Part shown: positions 1 to 8,346 of the stretch, one piece after another | How the letters are laid out: every line of letters begins with the position of its first letter | How positions within the stretch are numbered: position 1 is the first letter of the stretch | From: Paracoccus haematequi | Lineage (GTDB): Bacteria > Pseudomonadota > Alphaproteobacteria > Rhodobacterales > Rhodobacteraceae | Length of the DNA: 64,000 nucleotides | Assembly: GCF_900631945.1 (NCBI RefSeq) | Contig: NZ_UZWE01000029.1 | Coordinates: 1 to 64,000, forward strand | Reading direction: 5' to 3' | Notes under the pieces: model-generated | The model's database searches: none | What the model was told of the DNA's origin: nothing | What the model saw: only the letters and a program-made list of their open reading frames with translations | Position numbers and translations under genes: made by a program

Positions 1-784
1 CGCCATAGCTGGCGGCCAGCCGCCCCATCGGCACCCGGCTGGACAGGACCACCGGAACCCCCGCCGCCGCGCAGCGCGCCACGGCATCGGTCACCGCCGC
101 CGTGGCGTTCCCCGATCCGAGCGCGGCCAGCACGATCCCCTGCGCGCCCGCCGCAAGGCTGGCGTCGATATGGGTCGCATCGCATCCCGGATGGATGGCC
201 ACCAGATCGACGCGGATTCCACCGACGGGCGCGGTCAGCGCCGCATCGGGCGCCGCCGCATCGGCCGCCAGGCGAAAGGCGTCGGCGCTGTCGGTGGCGA
301 ATTTCACCAGCCCCCAGGCGGGAAGCACCCGCCCGCCGAAGGCCAGCCTTACGCCCCCGCCGTCCAGCACCGCGCGGATCGCCGCCGCCATGTTCGCGGG
401 ACCGTCGGCCTGGGGATGATCGTCGGTGAATTGCGCGCCGGTCAGCACCACGGGCGCGCCGGGATGCTGCAAGGCCAGCAGCAGCGCCGTTTCCTCCATC
501 GCGTCGGTGCCGTGCAGAACGACGACGCCCGCCGCCCCGCCGCCCGGTTCGGTGCCCAGTTCGGCGCGCACGGCATCGCTGATCCGCTGCATGTCGGCCA
601 GGGTCAGGGCCGAGGAATCCTTGGCGAACAGATCGACGGGCCGCAGCCTGACCGGCGGCAGATCGCCCAGCCGGTCCAGCAGCGCCTGCCCGTCCAGGCT
701 GGGCGTGCTGGACCCGTCCGGGTTCTTGCGGCTGGCGATGGTGCCGCCGGTGGCGATGACGGCGACAAGGGGCGCGGGGATCAT
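1..784 (-). CDS. L-asparaginase, type I/II family (3' end cut by window start)
   Basis: Hydrolyses L-asparagine to aspartate and ammonia. The visible 261 codons begin at ATG 784 with the family signature TGGTIAS at residues 12-18 (nucleophile Thr) and the second signature HGTDAMEET at about residues 91-99, which carries the second catalytic Thr and the Asp. No signal peptide is visible at the start, so it is probably cytoplasmic. The start codon overlaps the stop of the upstream transporter gene by four bases (ATGA at 784-781), so the two are co-transcribed and likely translationally coupled. The C-terminal part lies outside the window. Family assignment is firm; substrate preference (Asn or Gln) cannot be read from the fragment. 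Confidence 0.9.
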   Translation of the reverse strand, partial: MIPAPLVAVIATGGTIASRKNPDGSSTPSLDGQALLDRLGDLPPVRLRPVDLFAKDSSALTLADMQRISDAVRAELGTEPGGGAAGVVVLHGTDAMEETALLLALQHPGAPVVLTGAQFTDDHPQADGPANMAAAIRAVLDGGGVRLAFGGRVLPAWGLVKFATDSADAFRLAADAAAPDAALTAPVGGIRVDLVAIHPGCDATHIDASLAAGAQGIVLAALGSGNATAAVTDAVARCAAAGVPVVLSSRVPMGRLAASYG

Positions 785-1782
785 GCGGCGGCCCTCGGTT
801 CCAGCCGCGCCGCCACGCGCTGAGAGATCACGGCGCAGACGCCCAGTTGCAGCAGGTGGAACAGCATAAGCGGCAGGATGATCAGAGAGATGTTCTGCCC
901 CGCGAACAGGATCCCCGCCATCGGCAGCCCGGTCGCCAGGCTTTTCGTCGATCCGCAATACAGCACCGCCATCAGGTCGGCATGATCCAGCCCCGCCACG
1001 CGCGCCATCAGCATCGCGGCCCCCATCACCGCCGCCAGCAGCAGGGCGCACAGCCCCAGCAGGATCGCCAGCGACGGGGCCGACATCACCTGCCAGATGC
1101 CGGCCACCACCCCTGCCGAAAAGGCCGCATAGACGATCAGCAGGATCGACCCGCGATCCACGATGGTCGTGGCCGTCCGGTGCCGGGCCAGCCATCCCGC
1201 CAGCAGCGGGCGGCACAGCTGGCCCAGGGCGAAGGGCAGCAGGATCTGCTGGACGATCTTCCAGATCGCGGACGGCTCGATCCCGTAGCCCGATCCCTGC
1301 GGGATCAGCAGCGCGAACAGCAGGGGCGACAGCACCACCCCGATCAGGTTCGACAGCGAGGCCGCGCAGACCGCCCCCGCGACATTGCCGCCCGACACCG
1401 CCGTAAAGGCGATCGAGCTTTGCACCGTGGACGGCATGCAGCCGATATACAGGATCCCCGCGCCGATGGCCGTGGGCAGCCAGATCAGCGACAGGGGCTT
1501 CAGCGCCAGGGCCAGGATCGGGAACAGCACGAAGGTCAGCGCCAGCACCGACAGTTGCAGCCTCCAGTTCGCCAGCCCCGCCAGGATGGTCGCCGTGGTC
1601 AGCTTGGCGCCGTACAGGAAGAACAGCAGCGAAATCACCCAATAGGTGACATGCGACAAGATGACCGCCGCGGCTCCGCGCGCGGGCAGAACGGTCGCCA
1701 GCACCACGGTCAGCACCAGCAGCAGCATGTATCGGTCGAAGCCGAAACGGGCCAGCACGGCCTCGGTCCTGCGCAGGGACAT
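781..1782 (-). CDS. SBF-like (bile acid:sodium symporter/YfeH-type) transporter
   Basis: A 333-residue integral membrane protein with about ten hydrophobic helices across its length, ending in the short charged tail RLEPRAAA. It matches the SBF-like/YfeH family of putative sodium-coupled organic anion symporters; the gly/ser-rich middle (GGNVAGAVCAASLSNLIG) and the CGSTKSLATG motif near residue 265 resemble the crossover segments of that fold. The start at 1782 (MSLRR) is preceded by AGGA at a normal distance. A longer upstream extension of the frame runs through the neighbouring plus-strand genes and is not coding. It forms a two-gene operon with the asparaginase, suggesting uptake of a related substrate, but the transported compound is unknown. 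Confidence 0.85.
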   Translation of the reverse strand: MSLRRTEAVLARFGFDRYMLLLVLTVVLATVLPARGAAAVILSHVTYWVISLLFFLYGAKLTTATILAGLANWRLQLSVLALTFVLFPILALALKPLSLIWLPTAIGAGILYIGCMPSTVQSSIAFTAVSGGNVAGAVCAASLSNLIGVVLSPLLFALLIPQGSGYGIEPSAIWKIVQQILLPFALGQLCRPLLAGWLARHRTATTIVDRGSILLIVYAAFSAGVVAGIWQVMSAPSLAILLGLCALLLAAVMGAAMLMARVAGLDHADLMAVLYCGSTKSLATGLPMAGILFAGQNISLIILPLMLFHLLQLGVCAVISQRVAARLEPRAAA

Positions 1783-1852
1783 GGGAATTCCTAAACCTGT
1801 CTGTTTCCCGCGCTTGTATAAGTCCGGCCGATGCAATCCAACAGGGTCCATC

Positions 1853-2314
1853 ATGTCGCCCGACCCTTCCAGAAGCACAGATCCGACCGCCCTGCTGGAC
1901 CAGTTCGAGGCTTTGGGGGAAATCTCGGCGCTGTGCGCCACGCTCGCCGCGCGCCGGGCGCCCCTGGCCGAGATGCAGGCGTTGGAGGATCTGGTCAACC
2001 GGATCGAAGAAGCCGATCCCCACGCCTTCCGCCAGGCCAGCCTGGATCTGCACGACCGGATCTGCCGGCTGACGAAGAATGCCGAACTGGGCGGACTGGC
2101 CGCCGGCCTGCGGACTCGGCTGGCGCCGCTATGGCCCGTCTGGCCGGTCGGTGACGACCGTCGGCAGCGGGCGATGCACGAATATCGCGCCCTGGCCGAG
2201 GCGATCTGCGACCGCGACGAAGACCAGGCCGCCATCGTCATGCGCGGCCATCTGCGCGCCCTGTCGCGCGAGGTTCTGTTCACCGCGGGGGTGTGCCCGA
2301 CCGACCTGGTTTGA
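1853..2314 (+). CDS. Stand-alone FCD (GntR C-terminal) domain protein, no DNA-binding domain
   Basis: A 153-residue helical protein that looks like the ligand-binding FCD domain of FadR-type GntR regulators. It keeps the three histidines in the expected contexts (DLHDRI, MHEYRALAEAI, MRGHLRAL) that usually bind metal. The N-terminal winged helix is absent: only 70 bases separate this gene from the divergent transporter gene, too few for a HTH domain, and none is seen in any frame. It could be a decayed regulator, a single-domain ligand sensor, or a partner of another GntR protein. The start at 1853 is the only ATG that avoids overlap with the transporter gene; the frame is open further upstream. 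Confidence 0.6.
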   Translation: MSPDPSRSTDPTALLDQFEALGEISALCATLAARRAPLAEMQALEDLVNRIEEADPHAFRQASLDLHDRICRLTKNAELGGLAAGLRTRLAPLWPVWPVGDDRRQRAMHEYRALAEAICDRDEDQAAIVMRGHLRALSREVLFTAGVCPTDLV

Positions 2315-2367
2315 CATCGCGCGGCCCTGCCCCTAGGCCCAGAGCGCAACCACGACCGGATCCGCCG

Positions 2368-3201
2368 ATGAGCCAGACCGACCTGATCCAGCGTTTGACG
2401 GCCGATCTTCCGGTCACCGCCGGTTCCTTCATCGTCACCGTCTATGGCGACGTGGTGGTGCCGCGCGGCGAAGTCCTGTGGATCGGCAGCCTGATCGAGA
2501 TCTGCGCCCGCATCGGCATCAGCGAAAACCTGGTGCGCACGGCCGTGTCCCGCCTGGTCGCCGCCGGGCGTCTGCAAGGGGAACGGGTCGGGCGGCGCAG
2601 CTTCTATCGCCTGGCCCCCGCCGCGCGGGCGGAATTCGCGGATGCCGCGCGGCTGCTTTACGCGCAGCCCCGGCCCTCGGGCGACTGGCTGGTGATGCTG
2701 GCCCCCGACATGGCCGAGGATCTGACCCGCCGCCACCGCATGGCCCGGATCGGCGGCGATCTGTGGATCTGCCCGGCGCGGGGCGCCCTGCCGGACACCG
2801 GCGGGCTGGTGCTGCGCGCGTCCCCCGTCGCGGGGCTGGACCGCCTGCCGCAGCTTGCGGGATACTGGGATCTGGCGGCGCTTGCCGACGGCTATCGCAC
2901 CGTCCTGGACCGTTTTGCCCCGCTGGCCGACGGTTCCGCCCTGTCACCCGAAGATGCGCTGATCGCGCGGCTGCTGCTGGTGCATCTTTATCGCGGCGTC
3001 CTGCTGCGCGATCCCGGCCTGCCGCCCGAAGCCCTGCCCGCCGATTGGCCGGGAACCGGGGCGCAGGCCCTGTTCCGCCGCCTTTACGCCGCCCTGACCC
3101 CGCGTGCCGAGGCGCATATCGCCCGCTCGATGGAGGGCGAGGACGGCCCCCTGCCGGAAACCACCCCCCGGACCCAGGCGCGGCTGGCGGCGCTGGCTTG
3201 A
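2368..3201 (+). CDS. paaX: Phenylacetate degradation operon repressor PaaX
   Basis: Represses paa genes and is released by phenylacetyl-CoA in characterised systems. The 277-residue protein has the PaaX order: an N-terminal winged helix (residues about 18-75, with the recognition-helix-like stretch SENLVRTAVSRLVAAGRL), a central domain, and a C-terminal domain with the conserved LARLLLVHLYRGVLLRDPGLP-like segment (here IARLLLVHLYRGVLLRDP). It sits immediately upstream of and in the same direction as the epoxidase operon, separated from it by 121 bases holding an inverted repeat that is a plausible binding site. Start at ATG 2368 fits the usual N-terminus length. Confidence 0.93.
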   Translation: MSQTDLIQRLTADLPVTAGSFIVTVYGDVVVPRGEVLWIGSLIEICARIGISENLVRTAVSRLVAAGRLQGERVGRRSFYRLAPAARAEFADAARLLYAQPRPSGDWLVMLAPDMAEDLTRRHRMARIGGDLWICPARGALPDTGGLVLRASPVAGLDRLPQLAGYWDLAALADGYRTVLDRFAPLADGSALSPEDALIARLLLVHLYRGVLLRDPGLPPEALPADWPGTGAQALFRRLYAALTPRAEAHIARSMEGEDGPLPETTPRTQARLAALA

Positions 3202-3202
3202 A

Positions 3203-3243
3203 ACATTACAGACAAGACCACATTTTTCTTTGCAGTGTAATGT
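3203..3243. promoter_or_regulatory. Perfect inverted repeat, candidate PaaX operator
   Basis: Two perfect 8 bp arms, ACATTACA (3203-3210) and TGTAATGT (3236-3243), are separated by 25 bases, giving 33 bp centre to centre, about three helical turns. The right arm lies between the -35 and -10 elements of the paa promoter. A 25-base loop and lack of a T-tract make a terminator unlikely. Placement directly downstream of paaX and upstream of the operon suggests it is the PaaX site; the assignment to PaaX is inference. Confidence 0.55.
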
Positions 3244-3272
3244 ATCGCCTGCTATAAGCTGACCAATCGGTC
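3230..3272 (+). promoter_or_regulatory. Promoter of the paa operon with TetR-like box over the start point
   Basis: A -35 like TTGCAG (3230-3235) is followed after 17 bases by a -10 like TATAAG (3253-3258), an optimal sigma-70 spacing. GACCAATCGGTC (3261-3272) sits where transcription would begin; its outer arms GACC and GGTC are identical to those of the perfect palindrome GACCGGCCGGTC in the divergent paaG/paaN promoter at 19101-19112, so the TetR regulator encoded at 15792-16391 may also act here. Confidence 0.5.
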
Positions 3273-3322
3273 GACGAATTGGGAGAATCGTCGGCCTCAG
3301 CTTGAAATCTCTGGGGGTCTGC

Positions 3323-4528
3323 ATGTCCGAAGCCTTCATCTGCGATGCCATCCGCACGCCGGTCGGTCGCTATGGCGGGGCGCTTGCCACGGTGCGCGCC
3401 GACGATCTGGCGGCGCTGCCGCTGAAGGCGCTGATGGATCGCAATCCGGGCGTGGACTGGTCGGCCGTCGACGACGTGATCCTGGGCTGCGCCAACCAGG
3501 CGGGCGAGGACAACCGCAACGTCGCCCGCATGGCGGTGCTGCTGGCCGGGATGCCGATCAATGTGCCGGGCACCACGGTCAATCGCCTGTGCGGTTCGGG
3601 GATGGACGCGGTGGGCATGGCCGCGCGCGCCATCAAGGCGGGCGATTGTGACTTCATGATCGCGGGCGGCGTCGAATCGATGACCCGCGCGCCCTTCGTC
3701 ATGCCCAAGGCGGAAACGGCGTTTTCGCGGTCGAACGCGGTCTATGACACGACCATCGGCTGGCGCTTTCCGAACCCGGCGCTGAAAAAGGCCTTCGGCA
3801 CTCATTCGATGCCGGAAACCGCCGACAACGTGGCCGCCGATTACGGCATCAGCCGCGCCGACCAGGACGCCTTCGCGGCGCTGTCGCAGGCCCGCTGGCA
3901 GGCCGCGCACCAGGCGGGCCTGTTCCGCGACGAGATCGCCCCGGTGACGATCCCGCAGAAGAAGGGCGATCCCATCGTCTTCGACACAGACGAACATCCC
4001 CGCCCCGGCACCACGGCCGAGACGCTGGCCAAGCTGCGCGGCGTCAACGGCCCGGATCTGACGGTGACGGCGGGCAACGCCTCGGGCGTCAACGACGGGG
4101 CGGCGGCGCTGGCGATCCTGTCGGAACGCGCGGCCGCCGCGCAGGGCCTGACGCCGCGCGCCCGCATCGTCGCCATGGCGGCGGCGGGGGTCGAGCCGCG
4201 CGTCATGGGCATCGGCCCGGTGCCCGCCGCACGCAAGGTTCTGGCCCGCGCGAACCTGTCGCTGGACCAGATGGATGTGATAGAATTGAACGAAGCCTTT
4301 GCCGCACAGGGGCTGGCCGTGCTTCGCGACCTGGGTCTTGCCGATGACGATCCGCGCGTGAACCCGAATGGCGGCGCCATCGCCATCGGCCATCCCCTGG
4401 GCATGTCCGGCGCCCGGCTGGTCACCACCGCGATGTATCAGCTGCACAGGACCGGCGGACGCCATGCCCTGTGCACCATGTGCATCGGCGTGGGCCAAGG
4501 CATCGCCATCATCATCGAACGCGTCTGA
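3323..4528 (+). CDS. paaJ: 3-oxoadipyl-CoA / 3-oxo-5,6-dehydrosuberyl-CoA thiolase
   Basis: Performs the thiolytic steps of phenylacetate breakdown, releasing acetyl-CoA from the C8 and C6 3-oxoacyl-CoA intermediates. The 401-residue protein has the thiolase signatures: nucleophilic Cys90 in [10 protein letters not shown], the NEAFA segment, the His of [16 protein letters not shown] and the second catalytic Cys in [10 protein letters not shown] near the C-terminus. It is the first gene of the epoxidase operon here, 14 bases before paaA. A paralogue (41793-42995) sits with pcaIJ, so this copy is best assigned to the phenylacetate pathway. Start at ATG 3323; a TTG seven codons upstream is in frame but less likely. 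Confidence 0.9.
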   Translation: MSEAFICDAIRTPVGRYGGALATVRADDLAALPLKALMDRNPGVDWSAVDDVILGCANQAGEDNRNVARMAVLLAGMPINVPGTTVNRLCGSGMDAVGMAARAIKAGDCDFMIAGGVESMTRAPFVMPKAETAFSRSNAVYDTTIGWRFPNPALKKAFGTHSMPETADNVAADYGISRADQDAFAALSQARWQAAHQAGLFRDEIAPVTIPQKKGDPIVFDTDEHPRPGTTAETLAKLRGVNGPDLTVTAGNASGVNDGAAALAILSERAAAAQGLTPRARIVAMAAAGVEPRVMGIGPVPAARKVLARANLSLDQMDVIELNEAFAAQGLAVLRDLGLADDDPRVNPNGGAIAIGHPLGMSGARLVTTAMYQLHRTGGRHALCTMCIGVGQGIAIIIERV

Positions 4529-4542
4529 GAGGAGAGACTGCC

Positions 4543-5541
4543 ATGTATGCACAGCTGGTCAAATCCGAAGGGTCCAAGACCCGCGAAGAAATGACGCCCG
4601 AGGAGATCGCCTTCCAGGACCGGATCGACCGGAACGAGAAGATCGAGCCGAAGGAATGGATGCCCGAAGGCTATCGCAAGACGCTGATCCGCCAGATCGG
4701 CCAGCACGCCCATTCCGAAATCGTCGGCCAATTGCCGGAAGGCAACTGGATCACCCGCGCCCCTACCTTGGAACGCAAGGCGATCCTGCTGGCCAAGGTC
4801 CAGGACGAGGCGGGGCATGGGCTGTATCTGTATTGCGCCGCCGAAACCCTGGGCGTCAGCCGTGACGAACTGCTGGAGGCGCTGCATTCCGGCAAGATGA
4901 AATATTCGTCGATCTTCAACTATCCCACGCTGACCTGGGCCGACATGGGCGCGGTCGGCTGGCTGGTCGACGGCGCGGCGATCATGAACCAGGTGCCGCT
5001 GCAACGGACCAGCTATGGCCCCTATTCCCGCGCGATGATCCGCATCTGCAAGGAGGAGTCGTTCCACCAGCGGCAGGGTTACGACATCATGATGAAGATG
5101 TGCGCGGGCACCCCGGAACAGAAGGCGATGGCCCAGGATGCGCTGAACCGCTTCTGGTATCCGGCGCTGATGATGTTCGGGCCGTCCGACAAGGATTCGG
5201 TCCATTCCGCGCAGTCGATGGCCTGGAAGATCAAGATGAACACCAATGACGAACTGCGCCAGAAGTTCGTCGACCAGACCGTGCCGCAGGCCGAATACCT
5301 GGGCCTGACCGTCCCCGACCCCGACCTGAAATGGAACGAGGAGAAGGGCGGCTATGACTTCAGCGAACCCGACTGGTCGGAATTCTTCGCCGTGATCGCC
5401 GGCAACGGTCCCTGCAACGCCGAACGGCTTGGCGCCCGCGTCAAGGCGTGGGAGGACGGCGCCTGGTTCCGCGACGGGCTGATGGCCCACGCCGCCAAGG
5501 CCAGTGAACGCGCCCGCGCCGCCCGCCACGCCGCCGAATAA
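4543..5541 (+). CDS. paaA: 1,2-phenylacetyl-CoA epoxidase, catalytic subunit PaaA
   Basis: Di-iron catalytic subunit of the multicomponent oxygenase that converts phenylacetyl-CoA to the 1,2-epoxide using O2 and NADPH. The 332-residue ferritin-fold protein shows carboxylate and His ligand motifs in EAGHG (about residue 95) and EESFHQ (about residue 180), plus the [13 protein letters not shown] segment typical of PaaA. It is followed in order by paaB, paaC, paaD and paaE, the canonical arrangement. ATG 4543 has a GGAGAGA Shine-Dalgarno region. Confidence 0.97.
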   Translation: MYAQLVKSEGSKTREEMTPEEIAFQDRIDRNEKIEPKEWMPEGYRKTLIRQIGQHAHSEIVGQLPEGNWITRAPTLERKAILLAKVQDEAGHGLYLYCAAETLGVSRDELLEALHSGKMKYSSIFNYPTLTWADMGAVGWLVDGAAIMNQVPLQRTSYGPYSRAMIRICKEESFHQRQGYDIMMKMCAGTPEQKAMAQDALNRFWYPALMMFGPSDKDSVHSAQSMAWKIKMNTNDELRQKFVDQTVPQAEYLGLTVPDPDLKWNEEKGGYDFSEPDWSEFFAVIAGNGPCNAERLGARVKAWEDGAWFRDGLMAHAAKASERARAARHAAE

Positions 5542-5579
5542 GCCGCCAGCCACAACCCGCATCATTGGGAGAAGCCATC

Positions 5580-5864
5580 ATGTCCAGCGAATGGCCGCTT
5601 TGGGAAATCTTCATCCGGGGCCAGCACGGCCTCAATCACCGCCATGTCGGCAGCCTGCACGCCCCCGATGCCGAAATGGCGATCCGCAACGCCCGCGACG
5701 TGTACACCCGCCGCAACGAGGGCGTGTCTATCTGGGTGGTGCGGTCGAACGACATCACCGCGTCCTCGCCTTCGGAAAAGGGGCCGCTCTACGATCCGTC
5801 GAACAGCAAGGTCTATCGCCATCCGACCTTCTACGACATCCCCGATGAAGTGGGGCATATGTGA
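5580..5864 (+). CDS. paaB: 1,2-phenylacetyl-CoA epoxidase subunit PaaB
   Basis: Small 94-residue subunit of the epoxidase complex, thought to bridge PaaA-PaaC heterodimers and assist electron transfer. The N-terminal WPLWEIFIRGQHGLNHRHVG and the VYTRRNEGVSIWVV block are diagnostic for the family. The start at 5580 follows GGGAGAA; its stop overlaps the paaC start (TGATG at 5862-5866). Confidence 0.96.
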   Translation: MSSEWPLWEIFIRGQHGLNHRHVGSLHAPDAEMAIRNARDVYTRRNEGVSIWVVRSNDITASSPSEKGPLYDPSNSKVYRHPTFYDIPDEVGHM

Positions 5865-6715
5865 TGCCCTCGCTTCCCGACATGACCACTCCGAACCTGG
5901 ATGCGCTGGCCGGTCAGGCGCTGGCCCAAGGCGGCCATGCCCAGGTGCCCGCGCCGGATGCGGGGCAGCCCCAGTTCGTGGAATTCCTGCAACGGATGGG
6001 CGACAACTGCCTGATCCTGGGTCATCGCGTGTCGGAATGGTGCGGCCATTCCCCGGCGTTGGAGGAGGACATCGCGCTTGCCAACCAGGCGCTGGACCTG
6101 ATCGGCCAGTGCCAATTGTGGCTGGGCTTGGCGGGCGAAGTGGAAGGCCGCGGCCGCGACGCCGACGCGCTGGCCTATCTGCGCGACGCGGGCGCCTTCC
6201 GCAACCTGCTGCTGGTGGAACTGCCCAACGGCGATTTCGGCGTCACGCTGATGCGCCAGTTCCTGTTCGACGCCTTCCATATCGAGATGCTGCGGGCGCT
6301 GAGAACCTCGGCCGATCCCCGCGTGGCCGAGATCGCCGCCAAGGCCGAGAAAGAGGTCGCCTATCATCTGGAACGGTCCGCCGATCTGGTGATCCGGCTG
6401 GGCGACGGCACCGACGAAAGCCATCGCCGGATGCAGGCCGCGCTGGCGAAGCTGTGGCCCTATACCGGAGAGATGTTCCTGGACGATGCCGTGGATCAGG
6501 CGATGGCCGATGCCGGGGTGGCGCCGCTGCCCTCGGCGCTGAAAGCCGCCTGGGACCGCACCGTCGCGTCGGTGCTGGACGAGGCGACGCTGGCCCTGCC
6601 CGCCGATGGCTGGCACCACAAGGGCGGCAAGAACGGCATCCATACGGAACATCTGGGATATATCCTGGCCCAGATGCAGTTCCTGCAACGCGCCTATCCC
6701 GGCGCGAAATGGTGA
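5864..6715 (+). CDS. paaC: 1,2-phenylacetyl-CoA epoxidase, structural subunit PaaC
   Basis: Non-catalytic ferritin-like partner of PaaA, 283 residues, needed for complex assembly. It carries the conserved GHRVSEWCGHSPALEEDIALANQALD region near residues 50-75 and the WHHKGGKNGIHTEHLGYIL stretch at the C-terminus typical of PaaC. ATG 5864 shares its A with the stop codon of paaB; a GTG one codon upstream is also possible. It ends five bases before paaD. Confidence 0.95.
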   Translation: MPSLPDMTTPNLDALAGQALAQGGHAQVPAPDAGQPQFVEFLQRMGDNCLILGHRVSEWCGHSPALEEDIALANQALDLIGQCQLWLGLAGEVEGRGRDADALAYLRDAGAFRNLLLVELPNGDFGVTLMRQFLFDAFHIEMLRALRTSADPRVAEIAAKAEKEVAYHLERSADLVIRLGDGTDESHRRMQAALAKLWPYTGEMFLDDAVDQAMADAGVAPLPSALKAAWDRTVASVLDEATLALPADGWHHKGGKNGIHTEHLGYILAQMQFLQRAYPGAKW

Positions 6716-6719
6716 CGCC

Positions 6720-7241
6720 ATGTCCGCCACGACGCTGCCCGATACCGGCCAGATCTGGGACTGGCTGTCGCAGGTGCCGGACCCGGAAATCCCGGTCATC
6801 AGCCTGACCGACCTGGGCATCATCCGCGATGTGGCCTGGCGGGGCGACACGCTGGTGGTGACGGTGACGCCCACCTATTCCGGCTGCCCCGCGACCGGCG
6901 TCATCAACCTGGACATCGAATCCGCGCTGCGCGCCCACGGCATTCAGAAGCTGGAACTGAAACGCCAATTGTCCCCCGCCTGGACGACCGACTGGATCAC
7001 GCCCGAAGGGCGCGAGAAGCTGCGCGCCTATGGCATCGCCCCGCCCGTCGACGGCACGGCGGCGGATGGCGTTCTGGCGGGTCGGGTGTCGCGGCTGATG
7101 GGCAGCAACCTGACCATCCAATGTCCGCGCTGCGGATCGACCCATACGCAAAAGGTCAGCCAGTTCGGATCCACCCCGTGCAAGGCCAGCTGGCGCTGCA
7201 CCGACTGCCTGGAACCCTTCGACTATTTCAAGTGCATCTGA
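6720..7241 (+). CDS. paaD: Phenylacetate degradation protein PaaD (Fe-S assembly MIP18-like)
   Basis: A 173-residue protein with an N-terminal MIP18/DUF59 domain (VPDPEIPVISLTDLGIIRDV, then TPTYSGCPA with its conserved Cys) and a C-terminal zinc-ribbon-like tail with four Cys (CPRCGS and CTDCLE) ending in the family's DYFKCI. PaaD is thought to mature the iron-sulfur centre of PaaE or the di-iron site, and is not a subunit of the final enzyme. Located between paaC and paaE as usual. Confidence 0.95.
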   Translation: MSATTLPDTGQIWDWLSQVPDPEIPVISLTDLGIIRDVAWRGDTLVVTVTPTYSGCPATGVINLDIESALRAHGIQKLELKRQLSPAWTTDWITPEGREKLRAYGIAPPVDGTAADGVLAGRVSRLMGSNLTIQCPRCGSTHTQKVSQFGSTPCKASWRCTDCLEPFDYFKCI

Positions 7242-7265
7242 CCGCACCCAAGGAAAGACACCCCG

Positions 7266-8339
7266 ATGGCACGCTTTCTGCCCCTGAAAGTCACCGATGT
7301 GCGCCGCGAGACCCGCGATGCGGTCGTCGTGACCCTGGCCCCCCGCGACGAGGATCGCGCCCTGTTCGATTTCACCCAAGGCCAGTACCTGACCTTCCGC
7401 CGCGCCTTCGACGGCGAGGAATTGCGCCGGTCCTATTCGATCTGCGCGGGCGTCGATGACGGCTGCCTGCAAGTCGGCATCAAGCGCGTCGATGGCGGGG
7501 CCTTTTCCACCTGGGCCAACGAGAACCTGGCGCCGGGAGACGAGATCGAGGCGATGCCGCCGATGGGCAAGTTTTCCATGCCCCTGGACCCGGATTCCGC
7601 GCGCCATTACGTGGGCTTCGCCGCCGGATCGGGGATCACGCCGGTCCTGTCCATCGTCAAGACCGTGCTGCGGCGGGAACCGAAATCGCGCTTTACGCTG
7701 GTCTATGCCAACCGGCAGATCAGCAGCATCATGTTCCGCGAGGAATTGGAGGATCTGAAGAACCTGCATCTCGGCCGCTTCTCGGTCCTGCATGTGCTGG
7801 AGTCCGAGGCGCAGGAGATCGACCTGTTCACCGGCCGCATCGACGCGGACAAGATGACGGCGCTGTTCGACCGCTGGATCGATCCGAAATCGGTCGACGC
7901 CGCCTTCATCTGCGGGCCGGAACCGATGATGCTGACCGTGGCGCAGTCGCTGCGCGACCACGGCCTGCGCGACGACCAGATCCGGTTCGAACTGTTCGCC
8001 AGCAGCCAACCGGGCCGCGCCAAGGCCCGCCCCGTGTCGAAAGCGACCGAGGGGGGCGAGGGCACCCAGGCCACGGTGACGCTGGACGGCGCCACCCGCA
8101 GCTTCGCCATGCCGCGCGAGGGCCAGACGATCCTGGACGCCGCCATCGCCAACAACCTGGACGCGCCCTATTCCTGCAAGGCGGGCGTCTGCTCCACCTG
8201 CCGCTGCAAGGTGCTGGAAGGCGAGGTCGAGATGGCCGTGAACCACGCGCTGGAAGACTACGAGGTCCGCGCGGGTTACGTCCTGTCCTGCCAGTCCTAT
8301 CCGCTGACCGACCGCGTGGTCGTCACCTATGACGAATGA
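7266..8339 (+). CDS. paaE: 1,2-phenylacetyl-CoA epoxidase reductase PaaE
   Basis: NADPH-dependent reductase that feeds electrons to the PaaA di-iron site. The 357-residue protein has an FAD-binding domain (RSYSIC at about residues 59-64), a nucleotide-binding domain (GSGITPVLSI near 122, CGPEPMM near 217) and a C-terminal plant-type 2Fe-2S ferredoxin domain with Cys in YSCKAGVCSTC plus the distal Cys in VLSCQSYP. Length and domain order are standard for PaaE. Confidence 0.96.
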   Translation: MARFLPLKVTDVRRETRDAVVVTLAPRDEDRALFDFTQGQYLTFRRAFDGEELRRSYSICAGVDDGCLQVGIKRVDGGAFSTWANENLAPGDEIEAMPPMGKFSMPLDPDSARHYVGFAAGSGITPVLSIVKTVLRREPKSRFTLVYANRQISSIMFREELEDLKNLHLGRFSVLHVLESEAQEIDLFTGRIDADKMTALFDRWIDPKSVDAAFICGPEPMMLTVAQSLRDHGLRDDQIRFELFASSQPGRAKARPVSKATEGGEGTQATVTLDGATRSFAMPREGQTILDAAIANNLDAPYSCKAGVCSTCRCKVLEGEVEMAVNHALEDYEVRAGYVLSCQSYPLTDRVVVTYDE

Positions 8340-8346
8340 GGCCCCC

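Noticed and set aside
781..2736. A single 651-codon minus-strand open frame
   Set aside because: Only its last third (781-1782) encodes a membrane protein; the rest lies antisense to the FCD and paaX genes and has shadow composition.
3203..3243. The inverted repeat as a terminator of paaX
   Set aside because: The arms are AT-rich, the loop is 25 bases and no T-tract follows the second arm; promoter overlap favours an operator.
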